A stretch of 64,000 bases of DNA. Source: Aralia elata. Taxonomy: Eukaryota > Streptophyta > Magnoliopsida > Apiales > Araliaceae. Of the stretch, positions 48,570-60,625 are shown piece by piece. A program made the translations under genes and the position numbers. Below the pieces are notes generated by a model. That model saw only the letters and a program-made list of their open reading frames with translations. It did not search any database and was not told the DNA's origin. Within the stretch, counting starts at the first letter, position 1. Every line of letters begins with the position of its first letter. The DNA lies in NCBI GenBank assembly GCA_034770075.1, contig JAVJAP010000204.1, positions 558,001 to 622,000 on the forward strand, written 5' to 3'.

Positions 48570-49987
48570 ATACCTAATGGAGTTTTACTCGTCTGTCAAT
48601 AGGAATTTCTCTAGTGATAGTAGTACAAGTGATCCTTGGACTTAAAATCATCATAGTATCTTGTGTATGATGAAGTATACTTTGACATGTCCCTTAAGAC
48701 CTTTAGGGTATATCAAAGGGTATGACTGGGTATAATAAGTTGTACATGGAGACAGGTTAATGATCAACAAAGAATCTATCACGTCTACTAAAAGATGTGA
48801 ATGTCCTATGTGATTCGATAAAATGACAACTCAGTAGTCCTTGGCCAAGGCAGAATGAAATTAGAAAGGAGTTTCTAATTTATATTATTTAGAGTTGTGC
48901 ATTTGGGAATCGAAAATACATATAATTAAATAAAATAATACTTGACAGTAATTCCATATCTTATATTTAATTGGGACATTGTATGGTAGAAGGATTGAAT
49001 TGTACAGTAACTATTCAGTGAAAGATTCTTTTGTGATTAATGTTGAAATCTATATTATCTGAAAAGTCGTTGATCTCTAAGGGGCTTACCCTTATTGTAG
49101 AATAAATATTATTTATTTAAATGAATTAAATAGTTTAATTTATTTATTTAAATATGATTAGAATTGTTCTAATTGATTTATTCATAACTGATTTACTATG
49201 GAGAACCTAAAGGGTCACACCGCAAAAAGAAAAATATTTATTTAAGAAGTAAATGGCATACTTGTAATAATAAATTAAGTGTATTTAATTTAGTCTATGG
49301 AGATAGAATAAATTAAATACCTTAATATTTATTATTTAATATTTTGAAAATATTAAATATAAATTAATAAGGGGAGTCTTATTATTATTATTATTATTAT
49401 TACTATTATTTAATTCCTAATAGGGATTGAGAATTAATTAATAGAAGTACTCTCTCGTGAATTCCTAATTGGATTAGGAGTATAATTAATTAAAGGAGTT
49501 TAATTAGAATAGAAACTTTAATCCTAAATAGTTTAGGGAATGGTTTTCCTACATCTATAAATAAGAGAAGTCTTATCATAAATTGGGGTTACACACTCTT
49601 GCATAAGAATTGTGGAGAGTACTTATAATTTCTATGGAGATAGAAACTATGGTTTTGCCAACACCCAACTTCTTGAATACCTATTCTTCCTTGGTGGATC
49701 ACCTCTAGAGGCCAAACACTTGGGTGGCTAACGTTGATCAAAGGGAGGAATCTCATCGGTGGAATTCGAGGAGAACGCAAAGGAATTGGAGTTGAACTTG
49801 TACTTGAGGAAGCTAGAATTCTACAAGGGTATAATTCTTATTTTCCATCTCTTTTGTTTAATTAACAGTTGTGCATAAAGAAAGATCATGGTGATGGTTT
49901 GTATAAAATTTTAAAATCTGATTTTATCGCGCTTCCGCTATTATTATGTAATTTGATTGCATGTTCGCATTATGTATAAACCTAACA

Positions 49988-51544
49988 CCAACTTTGTTTT
50001 AACTTTTCTTATTATTATTATTCTAAACTATAAGATGTTAAATTGATAAAATGATAAGTTAAGGATAATATGTGTAATTATATAGTATGACGGAGAATAT
50101 TCGTTATGTCGAAGAATATTCGTTCTGTCGGGGAATATTATATTCGGTAAAGTACGACGACGCCGAATAACCAATCATTAGTAGGCCCCACAACGGAATA
50201 ACTATCGGATATAGAAAGCGATAGAAATAACTTTTTTAAAAATTTGGCGGAAGAACTTTTACCGTTAACTGTTGAAATACCCGGTAATAAAAGAATAGTA
50301 ACATGCGTTATTCCATAGTAGTACACGGTACTCCACAGTAGCACACAATAGCACACAGTATTCGACAATAGTACACGGTATTGCACAGTATTTTATATTA
50401 TTAGATCAATAATTGCTATAGTGACAATAGCATAATATTTTATATTATTGACTTAATAATTGTCACAGTAACAACTACACAGTATTTCACATTATTAAAT
50501 CAATAATTATCATGACACAGTAACTCATATTATTGAAAGGATATTATTAGTTAGCATTATTGGCAATGTCTAGAAGTTAGTCGAGGAAAGGGATTATTTA
50601 GTTGTGCGCCATTTATACGGAAGGCCCCCTCTTTCTTGGGAATGATCTGGTTGTCAGTATTGCGAGTATATGATATCTGTGATATTAATACATTTAACAC
50701 AATAATACAAAAAATAGATATATTAATAATAAAAATTTTGATAATGAATTTATCTTTTTAATAATGGATTTATCTTTCTGATAATGGATTTATTTTTTTT
50801 AAAATAGATTTATCTTTTTTGATAATAGAGTTACTTTTGTTTGATAATGAATTAATCTTTCTAAAAAAATAGATGGATGATATAGATTAAAGAAAAAATG
50901 GATGGATGATATAGATTGAAGAAAAAATGGATGAATGATATAAAAAAAGTGTGATAATTGATGTGTGGTAGATATTGGTTATATTTTGCTATAAATAGGG
51001 GGACTTTGCGTAAGGAAATTCATAATTTCCTTGTTTATACTTCCTTCCACTCTCTAAAAATTTCTTAGTGTAAGTTTTCTCTAAGTGTGCTAAACTATCT
51101 TGAGTAGTTGAGAAGATCAGTAAGAGTACGAGTATTGTTCAAGTAAGTCTTTCTATAAAAGTTGGTCAAACACGCACACACATCACATGGTATTTATAAT
51201 TTTTCCTTTAGAAGAGTTATTTTGAAAAACTTCCTTTGAAAGATTTTATTTTGAAATATTATTTTTGAAGTTTATTCTGTACACTACACCAAATATACTA
51301 TATATATAATCATTTTTGATAAATTCATAATATACAAGTTAGTATACACCATATGTGATAATTACTAATTATATTATAAATATATTTAGGTTGATAAACT
51401 TCATAGAAAGCAACATCCAATCACTTGCTAATTGAGGTAAGTGATATCTTTTCTTTCATACTCAAAAATTTATGGTAAGAAATTATCATTTGTTTCTACA
51501 ATGTTATCCTCAAACGGTGAATTTGGTTCATCTAATATCTTTTC
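49988..51544 (+). other. Repeat-rich U3-like half of probable gypsy LTR F
   Basis: No protein found. It holds three blocks of short tandem repeats: diverged units of about 50 bp at 50383-50540 (TATTTTATATTATT... AATAATTG), units of about 20-28 bp with GATAATGGATTTATCTTT at 50736-50860, and three copies of ATGGATGATATAGATT-like units at 50868-50943. A TATA box CTATAAATAGGGGG follows at 50989-51002, and GAGGTAAG at about 51435 looks like a splice donor, as in the other gypsy LTRs. E is inserted at 51544/51545 and the rest resumes after 59508. The left LTR end is not visible. Confidence 0.5.
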
Positions 51545-52348
51545 TGTTAGGCTTGTATATAACCTGAACATATAATCAAATTACATAATAATAGCGGAAG
51601 CGCGATAAAATCAGATTTTAAAATTTTATACAAACCATCACCATGATCTTTCTTTATGCATAACTATTAATTAAACAAAAGAGATGGAGAATAAGAATTA
51701 TACCCTTGTAGAATTCTAGCTTCCTCAGGTACAAGTTCAACTCTAATTCCTTTGCGTTCTCCTTGAACTCCATATACAACTTATTATACCCAATCATACC
51801 CTTTGATATACCCTAAACGTCTTAAGGGACATGTCAAAGTATAACTTATTATACACAAGATACTATGATGATCTCAAGTCCAAGGATCACTTGTACTACT
51901 ATCACTAGAGGAATTCCTATTGACAGGCGAGTAAAACTCCATTAGGTATTCCTTAACGAGCCACGTTCAGTGAACTTATTCTCCAATAAGTACCAACATA
52001 CTTGCTTTAGTGTCTCCACACAAATGATTATGAGATCAATCATCCTCTTCATAAGAGCAAGCAACATATGTACTGATCTATCCGGATTCACTAATTCCCT
52101 TTTTTAGTAATCCAACGATTAGGAACGATTTTAGTTTTAAGCTATCTAAGAATTTAGATCTCATTAGCATGATCATCACCACGATTTTAAAAGCATTGCT
52201 TAAAACTATGGGTTTATCACATATTAAATAACAGCACCATGTAGATAAATTAAAATACCTTTAATTCTTTTATTAATAAACGAATAAGATTAAAAAGTAT
52301 ATGCTACATCATATCAAATATGATTGGCTTGTGTGCATACTATTTTCA
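51545..52348 (-). repeat. Element E 3' LTR with internal deletion (804 bp)
   Basis: Reverse complement of a TGAAAATAGTATGCAC...AAGCCTAACA LTR. Near 51775 the region around GGAGAACGC is joined directly to the GGGTATAATAAGTTGTA region, removing about 1 kb, including the TATA box, compared with the 5' LTR. Confidence 0.9.
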
Positions 52349-52359
52349 ATCTCCCACTT

Positions 52360-53800
52360 GCACTAAAGTCAATCGCCATGGTATCAAATACCCTTCTTCT
52401 CTAAGTGATAATTATACTGCTGTTAGATAAAACTTCAGTAAATGGATATGCAATGTTGTTCTCGAGAGTCCATTATCTCTATAATGACTTCTCCTCTTTC
52501 AATGATTCTACTAATCAAATGAAAGTATCGCAACACATGTTTGAATTCAAGATGAGACTTAGGAACTATTCCTAGTTCTGTAATGAACTTTTCATCCAAA
52601 CAATCAACTTGCAGCTTCATTTACAGCTATAAACTTTGTCTTTGTCACTAAACCAGCAACTCTTTGCTGTTTGAAACTTTTCCAATTCACTGCACCACCG
52701 TTCAAGGTAACGATTTACCCTAAAGTGGATTTGTTATCGTCTTGGTCAGTCTGAAAAACTTGAGTCTTTTAGCCCTCTAGTTTTAATTCAGACCCACCAT
52801 GTGTCATGATCACATCCTCAATACCGGTTAGATACTTAAAGATATTTTTCACTGTGTTATAGTGATCTTCTCCAGAATATGACTAATCAACATCAAGCCT
52901 TTTATATTCATTACATACATGATAGTAACTCATGCGATCTCTCTTTCAACTGGGGACAATTTTAGAGAGATACGCTCCATGGCTCATCATTATGAGACCT
53001 CTCTTGGAGTTTGTCATGCTAAACGCTTTTAGTATCGAATGAATATATGTTCCTTGGGACAAGCCTAGCATCTTTTTAGATCTATCTATAAAGATTTATA
53101 TCCCAAATTTATAGGATGTTCCTCCCAAGTTATTCATGGAGGAATGTTTAGACAATTTTATCTTTACTGATTATAGCATTGGTGTGTCATTCCTTATCAG
53201 TAGTATATTAACATATAGTACTAGGAATGTCACAGTGCTCCCACTGACCCTTTTGTACACACTAAGTTCATTCTCATTTTTAATAAAATCAAACTCTTTT
53301 GATTGTCTCATCAAAACGAATGTTCCATCTTTGAGAAGCTTGCTTCAATCCATAAATGGATCATTGTAGCTTACATACACGATTTGGTTCAACCTTTGGA
53401 ACAAATTCCTCTGGTTGTATCATACATACATTCTCCTCAAATCTTCATTGAGGAAGGATGTCTCCACATCCATTTGCCAGATTTCCTAATAATAAGCTAC
53501 AATGACAAGCAAAATCCAAATGGACTTTGAGCATTACCCGGTAATAAGGTTTTATCACAGTCAACGCCTTGACTTTATTTGAAGCATTTTAAATAGGTCT
53601 GGTCTTATAGGTCTTCACCTTGTCATTTGCCCTAGTCTTTTTTTTTAAAGACCCAATTTCACTCTATAGGCACTATGCCTTTCAGTGGAGTAACCAGAGT
53701 TCATAATTAGTTCTCATTCATGGAGTCTATTTTGGATTTTATGGTCATCTGTTATTTCTCTGAGTGTCTACTACTCATAGCCTCATCGTATATAATTGGA
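52360..53800 (-). pseudogene. Element E RNase H and reverse transcriptase, catalytic sites lost
   Basis: Read on the minus strand it matches D's RT and RNase H. The YVDD box is YVN-ILL (53199-53217), as in D. RNase H lacks the same 80-bp block (FITELGIV joined to SHLEFKHVLRYFHLI, 52435-52620). QMDVETSFLNEDL is readable near 53440-53480. Frameshifts and stops are frequent. Confidence 0.85.
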
Positions 53801-53989
53801 TCATCATCCTCTATGATGCGTACCTCATCATCATCCTCTATGATGAATCCATACCTCCTAGGTATCTTCGGTACTCTTCTAGATTTACGATTCGGTTTTG
53901 GTACAATATGTCTATTTACAGGTTCCTCAGTTTGACTTATAGCGCTTTGTGGTTCTTGAATTCCTTCAAGATCTTTTATCCTCCCACTA

Positions 53990-54985
53990 GCTCCTTCAAT
54001 GATAGAAATCTTTATCTAAGAAGGCGGTGTGTAGGATTATAGTAATAATACCCTAAACTTTCTTTAGGATATCCCACAAATCTGCACTTGTCAGATTTTG
54101 TCCCAAACTTATCTTTTGAAACCTTTTTACATAATCTGGGCAATCCATTATCTTAACATCCTTAAGACTAGGAATTCTCCCTATCCATAACTTTTATGAA
54201 GTCTTGGGGCCGAATTTTGAGATTACCTTATTTTGTAGATATGCAGCCGTTTCTAGGGCATAACCCTAGATGGATATTGGAATGTCGGTAAAAATCATTA
54301 TGGACCGCACCATATCCAACAAGGTATAATTTCTCCTTTTAGATACACCAATTAATTATTGCATATCATGAAGCGTCCATTATGAGAAAATACCATTTTG
54401 AGATGATCTAAAAACTTATTGTACAAGTATTATTTCCTCGATCTGATCATATATATCTTGATACTTTGTCAATTTGTTTTACTTCTGAATTCTTTGAACC
54501 TTTTAAATGATTCAGACTTGTATTTCATCAAATCACATATTCAACTCTTTGAATGATCATCTCCTTTTCTTTTACTAGTTTGTTCAATTTGTAAAATTAG
54601 TTTTCATGTAAGTCAAGTTTACAAAGTCCATTAAGTAATCTTCCAGTTTCAAGCAAAACATTATCATTATAAATAAAACAACAATTGTTCTTAAATATAA
54701 TACCAGAACCTTCCTCGTCCAACCACGAAAGTAATAATGTTTCTAAAGAGAACTGGAACATAATAACAACTTATTAACTTAATAGACTTGCCTGTAGGCA
54801 ACGCTAAACTATAAGTTCATACGGTTTATGCAGCAACCATTGCTCTATTCTCCACACGTAAGATTACTTACTTTGTTTAGCTTTCTACTTCTGCTTAGTC
54901 TCTGCATTAGATTGCATATATGTGAGAACTACAGTCAGTATCCAATACCCAAGTAGAACCTAGACTTACAAAAAGATTTATTTCA
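53990..54985 (-). pseudogene. Element E integrase remnant and protease, decayed
   Basis: On the minus strand, protease WVLDTDCSSHIC near 54930-54955 has Asp for the active-site Gly. The pre-integrase region is joined to mid-integrase near 54545 with the same deletion as D. The integrase part around 54050-54540 has multiple stops. Like D it lacks the first catalytic Asp region. Confidence 0.8.
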
Positions 54986-55834
54986 ATTATGAACAAACCT
55001 GTATCTGTAACCGAAGCTTCACTAAGCTTCTTCTGGTTAGCCTCTGCAAGATGCTCCTTACAGTTTCATTCTAGTGTCTAGGCTTATTGCATTGGAAGCA
55101 AACTCCTTTGTTATCCACATCAGTTTTTGTTTCTTATTGTCCTTTGTTTTTGCCTTTCCTTATATCTTTTTTGAATTATTTTTCTATCAGAAGATCCTTT
55201 GGCCCTCTTTCTTCCTTTTTCTTGGAAGAATCATCTATCAGAAGATCCTTTGGCTCTCTTCCTTTTTCAACATGTTTAAGCAACTCAGGCAGGCTGGCAT
55301 ATAGCTTGTTCATGTGAAAATTCACAACAAATTGTGAGAAAGAGTCTGGGAGTGACTACAAGATCAAATCTTGGATCAACTCTCCATCCATTACAAAACT
55401 CAGTTGTCTCAATTATTTAATCAGATTGATCATTTTGAGGACATTTGTCTATACTGTAGTGTCATCGATTATTTTAGATTGGAAGAGCTCCTTAGATATC
55501 TGATATTTAATAGTCCTACTTTCCTCACCATTCAACTCTTTTAGGTGCAGGAGTATTGTAGGAGCATCCATAATTTCATGTTGACGCTGAAGCTCGTTAC
55601 TCATGGATACGAGCATGATGTATTGAGCCAACTGTGCGTTATCTTGCCACTTTCTAAAAGTAGCAATTTCTTCCTCAGAGGCATTGTATGTAACTATTGC
55701 AGGAATAGGCATATTAAGGACATAAGAGTGCTTTTCAGCCTTGAGAACTATTCTCAGATGCCTTAACCAGTCGGTTTAATTTGATTCGGTTAATTAGCAT
55801 CTAATATGCTCTGCAGTGATAGTAATTTAGACAT
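54986..55834 (-). pseudogene. Element E gag, decayed
   Basis: The start codon is the reverse complement of CAT at 55832-55834 (MSKLLSLQSI). EEEIATFRKWQDN and the following helix region are readable at 55449-55712. The zinc knuckle near 55080 is broken. A roughly 50-bp stretch around CTATCAGAAGATCCTTTGG occurs twice (55187 and 55237), a local tandem duplication absent from D. Confidence 0.8.
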
Positions 55835-56448
55835 TATAAAATTCTGTAAATGAATTAATAATATTTTAGCATACATTCATTTTATTAATTACCAAAATAA
55901 ATTAGGTCTTTATTTTAAATTGCTATCTCCCACTATTTTTCATCAAACTATATTACCCTCAATATATATAGTTTGACAAATCTAATTAAAGGTTTGCTAG
56001 TGAGAATAAGGATCTCATTTCAAATATATATAGCCTTGTGTGACACAACAAATAATATATAAATAAATAGGTAGACAACTATTGTCAATTACATCACTAT
56101 GTAACTCCTTGTATTTTTCCTCTTAGATTATTTTGATCAAGTGTGACACATCCGAATCAAAATTATCCAAGTTAAGTCCAACCTAGCACTTCCATATATT
56201 CGAAAGAAAAATACCGTCCTTGTGTGACACAACAAAACAACATCGTTCAGTCTATTTATAAGCATCAAATGTGATAAATTAACTTCTTAAACATTTAATA
56301 CTTGCCTTGTGTGACACAACAAACTCATATTAAATATTTAATACTCTATCGCTTTACCATGCTCCAAATATCTTTGAACGCTTAGGACTTAATATAATTT
56401 TTTTGAGGGGTTTGTTATTATTAGTCACATCTTGTTTAGTGCGCATGT

Positions 56449-56495
<47 letters not shown>

Positions 56496-57683
56496 ATACA
56501 CGTCATATTATTTTAACATGCGAAGCATGTTAGATAATATAATATATATATATATAGTAGACATGCATATATAGAATACTATATTCTACCCGGATTGATT
56601 ATGGACTTTAATTCTACTTTAGTTCACTAGAGCCACCAAGTGAACCAAAAGGTCAAACCTAGAGTGCAAGAATTAAATTTAAATATAACTATTACATTTA
56701 AACCCGGGTTCCATTACAAACGGGTCTTGAAGCACTCCTTGCTCCTTGGTCTCCAATTCTTCAAAATAATTCTAACTAATCGTATTACATAAACTATTTA
56801 AATTAATAGAAACCTTGATCAGCAGTCAAGGGAAAGTATATAGGAGAGAGATAGAATTTACATTAAGAAAAATTAGAGAAGACGAGGTACGCAGAACCCC
56901 ATTTATAAAAACTCATTCATTCAAGCATCCTCTAAAATAAATCAAATCACACATTGGTCAATAGTCCATAATCAATCCCTATTTATTGTCATACATATCT
57001 ACATATGCATCAATAAATGACATTCATCTCATGAATAATAAAACCATTCCATATATGCATTGATATCATTTAATGGGCAATTTAAAGTTGCATGAAATCT
57101 AATACCAAATCAAATTAGTTTGCATGAAATCTAATTTCAACTCCAATTTGTTTAGTATAAAATCCAATTTCAACTCCAATTAGTTAGCATGAAATCCAAT
57201 TTCAACTCCAACTGGTAAGAATGAAATCCAATTATGAATCAAAATAAACTCCTTTATTTTAATCCAAATCTAAATCAAAATAAACTCTTTTATTTTAATT
57301 AACATGGAATCCAATTTCAAGATTAAAATAACTCTTTATTTTAATTATAAAACCATGTAAAACAACTCTTTATTTTAATTCTTGAAAAATTGCAAAAAAA
57401 TATCAAAATCGTAAATTTGCACAGTGGCGTTGCGGCGCCAGTTTGTGAAGAAAAACGGCGCGGCGGCACCCGGGCGTGTCTGACACAGAGATACGGCACT
57501 GCGGCGCTAGTTTAAAGAAGGGAAACAGCGCGACGACGACCAGTTTTTCATCCAGAACTCGATTTTCTGCAATTGTTTTTAAAAACTCATGATTTTATAC
57601 AACATATTATGCCCAATAAATTGTAACAAACACATAACCATACATATACGGAATCAAAACAATTAATAATTCGTATAAAGTTT
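55835..57683 (-). other. Untranslated leader of element E
   Basis: Same layout as D's leader, reversed: four copies of the GTGTGACAC form of the leader motif (about 56034, 56138, 56219, 56304), an AC microsatellite (56449-56474) running into an AT microsatellite (56475-56495), the AACATGC hairpin near 56517, and the GC island at 57424-57545. No gene seen. Confidence 0.78.
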
Positions 57684-57697
57684 GGCTCTTGATACTA
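57684..57697 (-). other. Primer binding site of element E
   Basis: Read on the minus strand it is TAGTATCAAGAGCC: the same extra A as D plus a G-to-A change at the second base. Confidence 0.8.
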
Positions 57698-57698
57698 C

Positions 57699-59508
57699 TG
57701 TTAGGTTTGTATATAACGCGAACATGCAATCAAATTATATAATAATAGTAGAAGCACAATAAAATAAGATTTTAAAATTTTATAAAAACCATCACCATGA
57801 TTTTTCTTTATGCACAACTATTAATTAAACAAAAGAGATGGAGAATAAGAATTATACCTTTGTAGAATTCTAGCTTCCTCATGTACAAGTTCAACTCCAA
57901 TTCCTTTGTGTTCTCCTCGAATTCCACCAATGAGATTTCTCCCTTTGATCAACGTTAGCCACCCAAGTGTTTGGCCTCTAGAGGTGATCCCCCAAGGAAG
58001 AATAGGTATTCAAGAAGTTGGGTGTTGGCAAAACCCTAGTTTCTATCTCCACAAAAATTGCAAATACACTTCACAATTCTTATGCAAGAGTGTGTAACCT
58101 CAATCTATGATAAAACTTCTCTTATTTATAAATGTAGGAAAACTCTTCCCTAAACTATTTAGAATTAGAGTTTCTATTCTAATTAAACTCCTTTAATTAA
58201 TTATACTCCTAATCCAATTAAGAATTCATGAGAAAGTACTTCTATTAATTAATTCTCAAAACCTATTAGGAATTAAATAATAGTAATAATAATAATAATA
58301 ATAAGACTCCCCTTATTAATTTATATTTAATATTTCTAAAATATTAAATAATAAATATTAAGCTTTTTAATTTATTCTATCTCCAAAGACTAAATTAAAT
58401 ACACTTAACTTATTATTACAATTATGTCATTTACTTCTTAAATAAATATTTTTCCTTTTGCGGTGTGACCCTTTAGGTTCTCTATATTAAACCGGTTGTG
58501 AATAAATCAATTAGAACAATTTTAATCTTATTTAAATAAATAAATTAAACTATTTAATTAATTTAAATAAATAATATTTATTCTACAATAAGGGTAAGCC
58601 TCCTTAGCAATCAACGACTTTTCAGATAATATAGATTTCAACATTAATCACAAAAGAATCTTTCAGTGAATAGTTACCGTAAAATTCAATCCTTCTACCA
58701 TACAATGTCCTAATTAATATAAGACATAAAATTACTGTCAAGTCTTATTTTATTTAATTATATGTATTTCGATTCTCAAATGCACAACTCTAAATAATAC
58801 AAATTAGAAACTCCTTTCTAATGTCATTCTGCCTTGGACAAGGACTATTGAGATGTCATTTATCGAGTCACATAGGACATTCACATCTTTTACTATACGT
58901 GGTAGATTCTTTGTTGATTATTCACCTATCACCATATACAACTTATTATACCCAATCATACCCTTTGATATACCCTAAAGGTTCTAAGGGACATGTCAAA
59001 GTATAACTTATCATACACAAGATACTATGATGATTTCAAGTCCAAGGATCACTTGTACTACTATCACTAGAGGAATGCCTATTGACAGGCGAGTAAAACT
59101 CCATTAGGTATTCCTTAGCGAGACACGTTCAGTGAACTTATTCTCCAATAAGCACATACATACTTTCTTTAGTGTCTCCACACAAATGATTATGAGATCA
59201 ATCATCCTCTTCATAAGAGCAAGCAACGTATGTACTAATCTATCCGGATTCACTAATTCCCCTTTTAGTAACCAACGATTAGGAACGATTTTAGTTTTAA
59301 GCTATCTACGAATTTAGATATCATTAGCATAATCATCATCACGATTCTAAAAGCATTGCTTAAAACTATAGGTTTATGACATATTAAATAACAACACCAT
59401 GTAGATAAATTAAAATGCCTTTAATTCTTTTATTAATAAACGAATAAGATTACAAAGTATATGCTACATCATATCAAATATGATTGGCTTGTGTGCATAC
59501 TACTTTCA
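57699..59508 (-). repeat. Element E 5' LTR (1810 bp)
   Basis: Reverse complement of a TGAAAGTAGTATGCAC...AACCTAACA LTR, full length, with a TATA-like sequence near 58120-58131. It is the same family as LTR1-3. Confidence 0.93.
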
Positions 59509-59513
59509 TTTTC

Positions 59514-60625
59514 ACCTGAATCTTTCTATTGCACTTTACATGTGCTTCATCTAATATCTTTTCACCTGAATCTTCATATTTTGTTTTACACGTTATAGTT
59601 GAATTGTGAACCTTATTTATTCTATTCTTAAACTCTAATCGAATTTTTGGATATCTTGTTGGCAATTTGGACATTCTTGGACTCTGTACAAATTAAATTA
59701 CAAATCTCTAATGTTTATTCTTGATCTTATTATTCTTATTATTATATTCATCCTTTATACCATTGTCACAATCCTCATACTTAAATTGTGGTGAAAAGTT
59801 CTCTTTGGCCGAAGTGCAAAGAGCAACCGTTGATTGACATGATTATGACCAGGAACTGTGAATTGGTATAATCATGACCGTTGGTGTTACAGACAAAGGC
59901 TTGTGGTAAAAGTTATCTTTGGCCCGTAATGCAAAGATGGACTATTGATTGACATGATCATGACCATTGGTGTTATAAATGAATATCTTTAGCCCATAGT
60001 GTAAAGATAAACTATTGATTTGCAAGAACTGTTGATTGGTGTTACAGGGGTATAATATTGATGGTGAACTTTTAAATTAGAGAAGATTGTGGACATTAAT
60101 TAAGATCTACTTTACCTTTTAATTGATTATTATTTTCGCTGCAGTTGTTGATCTAAAACTTGTTGCCTATTATATTCTATCAGATTTATCCTTGTTGAAG
60201 ACTAACGATAATTTATTCTTTATTATCTTAGTCATGATATTCTTTACTGAGCTATTTGAGCTCATCCTTTTCAGTTTTGTTCCATTATTCTTCTTAGAAA
60301 ATGAGAGTGTAGCTAGGACTAACCGGGGAATGGAATGATGGTCCGAGTTAGTGGTTGTCCTCATCAAGTTATAAAATATTATAACAATAATTGTACTGAG
60401 GACTTGAAATGCGTGTTGCTGTCTTTTATACGGCATTGTAATAATTTGGGTTTGGATATTGTTGTACCATATACGGTACAATATTTGTATTAAAAATTCA
60501 CAGTATGTGTGTTGTCGTATTTTGCGCGACAGTATAATAGTTATAAATAGAAACATTTGTATTTATAGTATGTATTTTTGGCGACTCAAATTGGGTTGTG
60601 TAGACCCTATTTTGGGGGCGTCACA
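59514..60625 (+). repeat. 3' part of probable gypsy LTR F
   Basis: Ends GGGGGCGTCACA, like the ends of gypsy II and the solo gypsy LTR. It shares their internal order, for example TTACTGAGCTATTTGAGCTCATC near 60244, where they have GAGCAA-TTGTGCTCAC. Three diverged copies of a CTTTGGCCC..GCAAAGA..TTGATTGACATGATCATGACC unit lie at about 59800-60050. No primer site follows, so F is a solo LTR or a 3' LTR. Confidence 0.55.

Larger units (their letters stand above)
25004..49987 (+). mobile_element. Copia element D, non-autonomous, split by gypsy insertions
   Basis: A relative of the A-B-C array in the same orientation. Its own DNA is 25004-29736 and 43990-49987, apart from the insertion in its 3' LTR. 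The 5' LTR is truncated on the left by gypsy I. It keeps PBS, leader, polypurine tract and a complete 3' LTR (1802 bp after removing the insertion and its duplicated target). Its coding region has several lesions in domains needed for replication, all shared with element E. Confidence 0.88.
45384..49987 (+). repeat. Element D 3' LTR, split by a solo gypsy LTR
   Basis: Starts TGAAAGTAGTATGCAC after the polypurine tract and ends AACCTAACA. Removing the insertion with one target copy leaves 1802 bp. TATA box 49555-49565. The next five bases to the right are CCAAC; the left target copy is outside the window. Confidence 0.92.
51545..59508 (-). mobile_element. Copia element E, inverted, non-autonomous
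   Basis: A complete insertion in the opposite orientation to D, flanked by the perfect 5-bp repeat TTTTC (51540-51544 and 59509-59513). Left to right it runs 3' LTR, polypurine tract, RNase H, RT, integrase, protease, gag, leader, PBS, 5' LTR. It belongs to the same subfamily as D and carries the same major deletions. The 3' LTR has also lost about 1 kb internally. Confidence 0.92.

Noticed and set aside
50989..51100. TATA box and transcript-like leader as a sign of an endogenous pararetrovirus
   Set aside because: No pararetroviral coding region or primer site is present. The layout and the LTR-type end at 60625 fit a gypsy LTR better.
60170..60556. A 128-codon minus-strand ORF
   Set aside because: It lies across the end of LTR F, has low-complexity composition and shows no domain.
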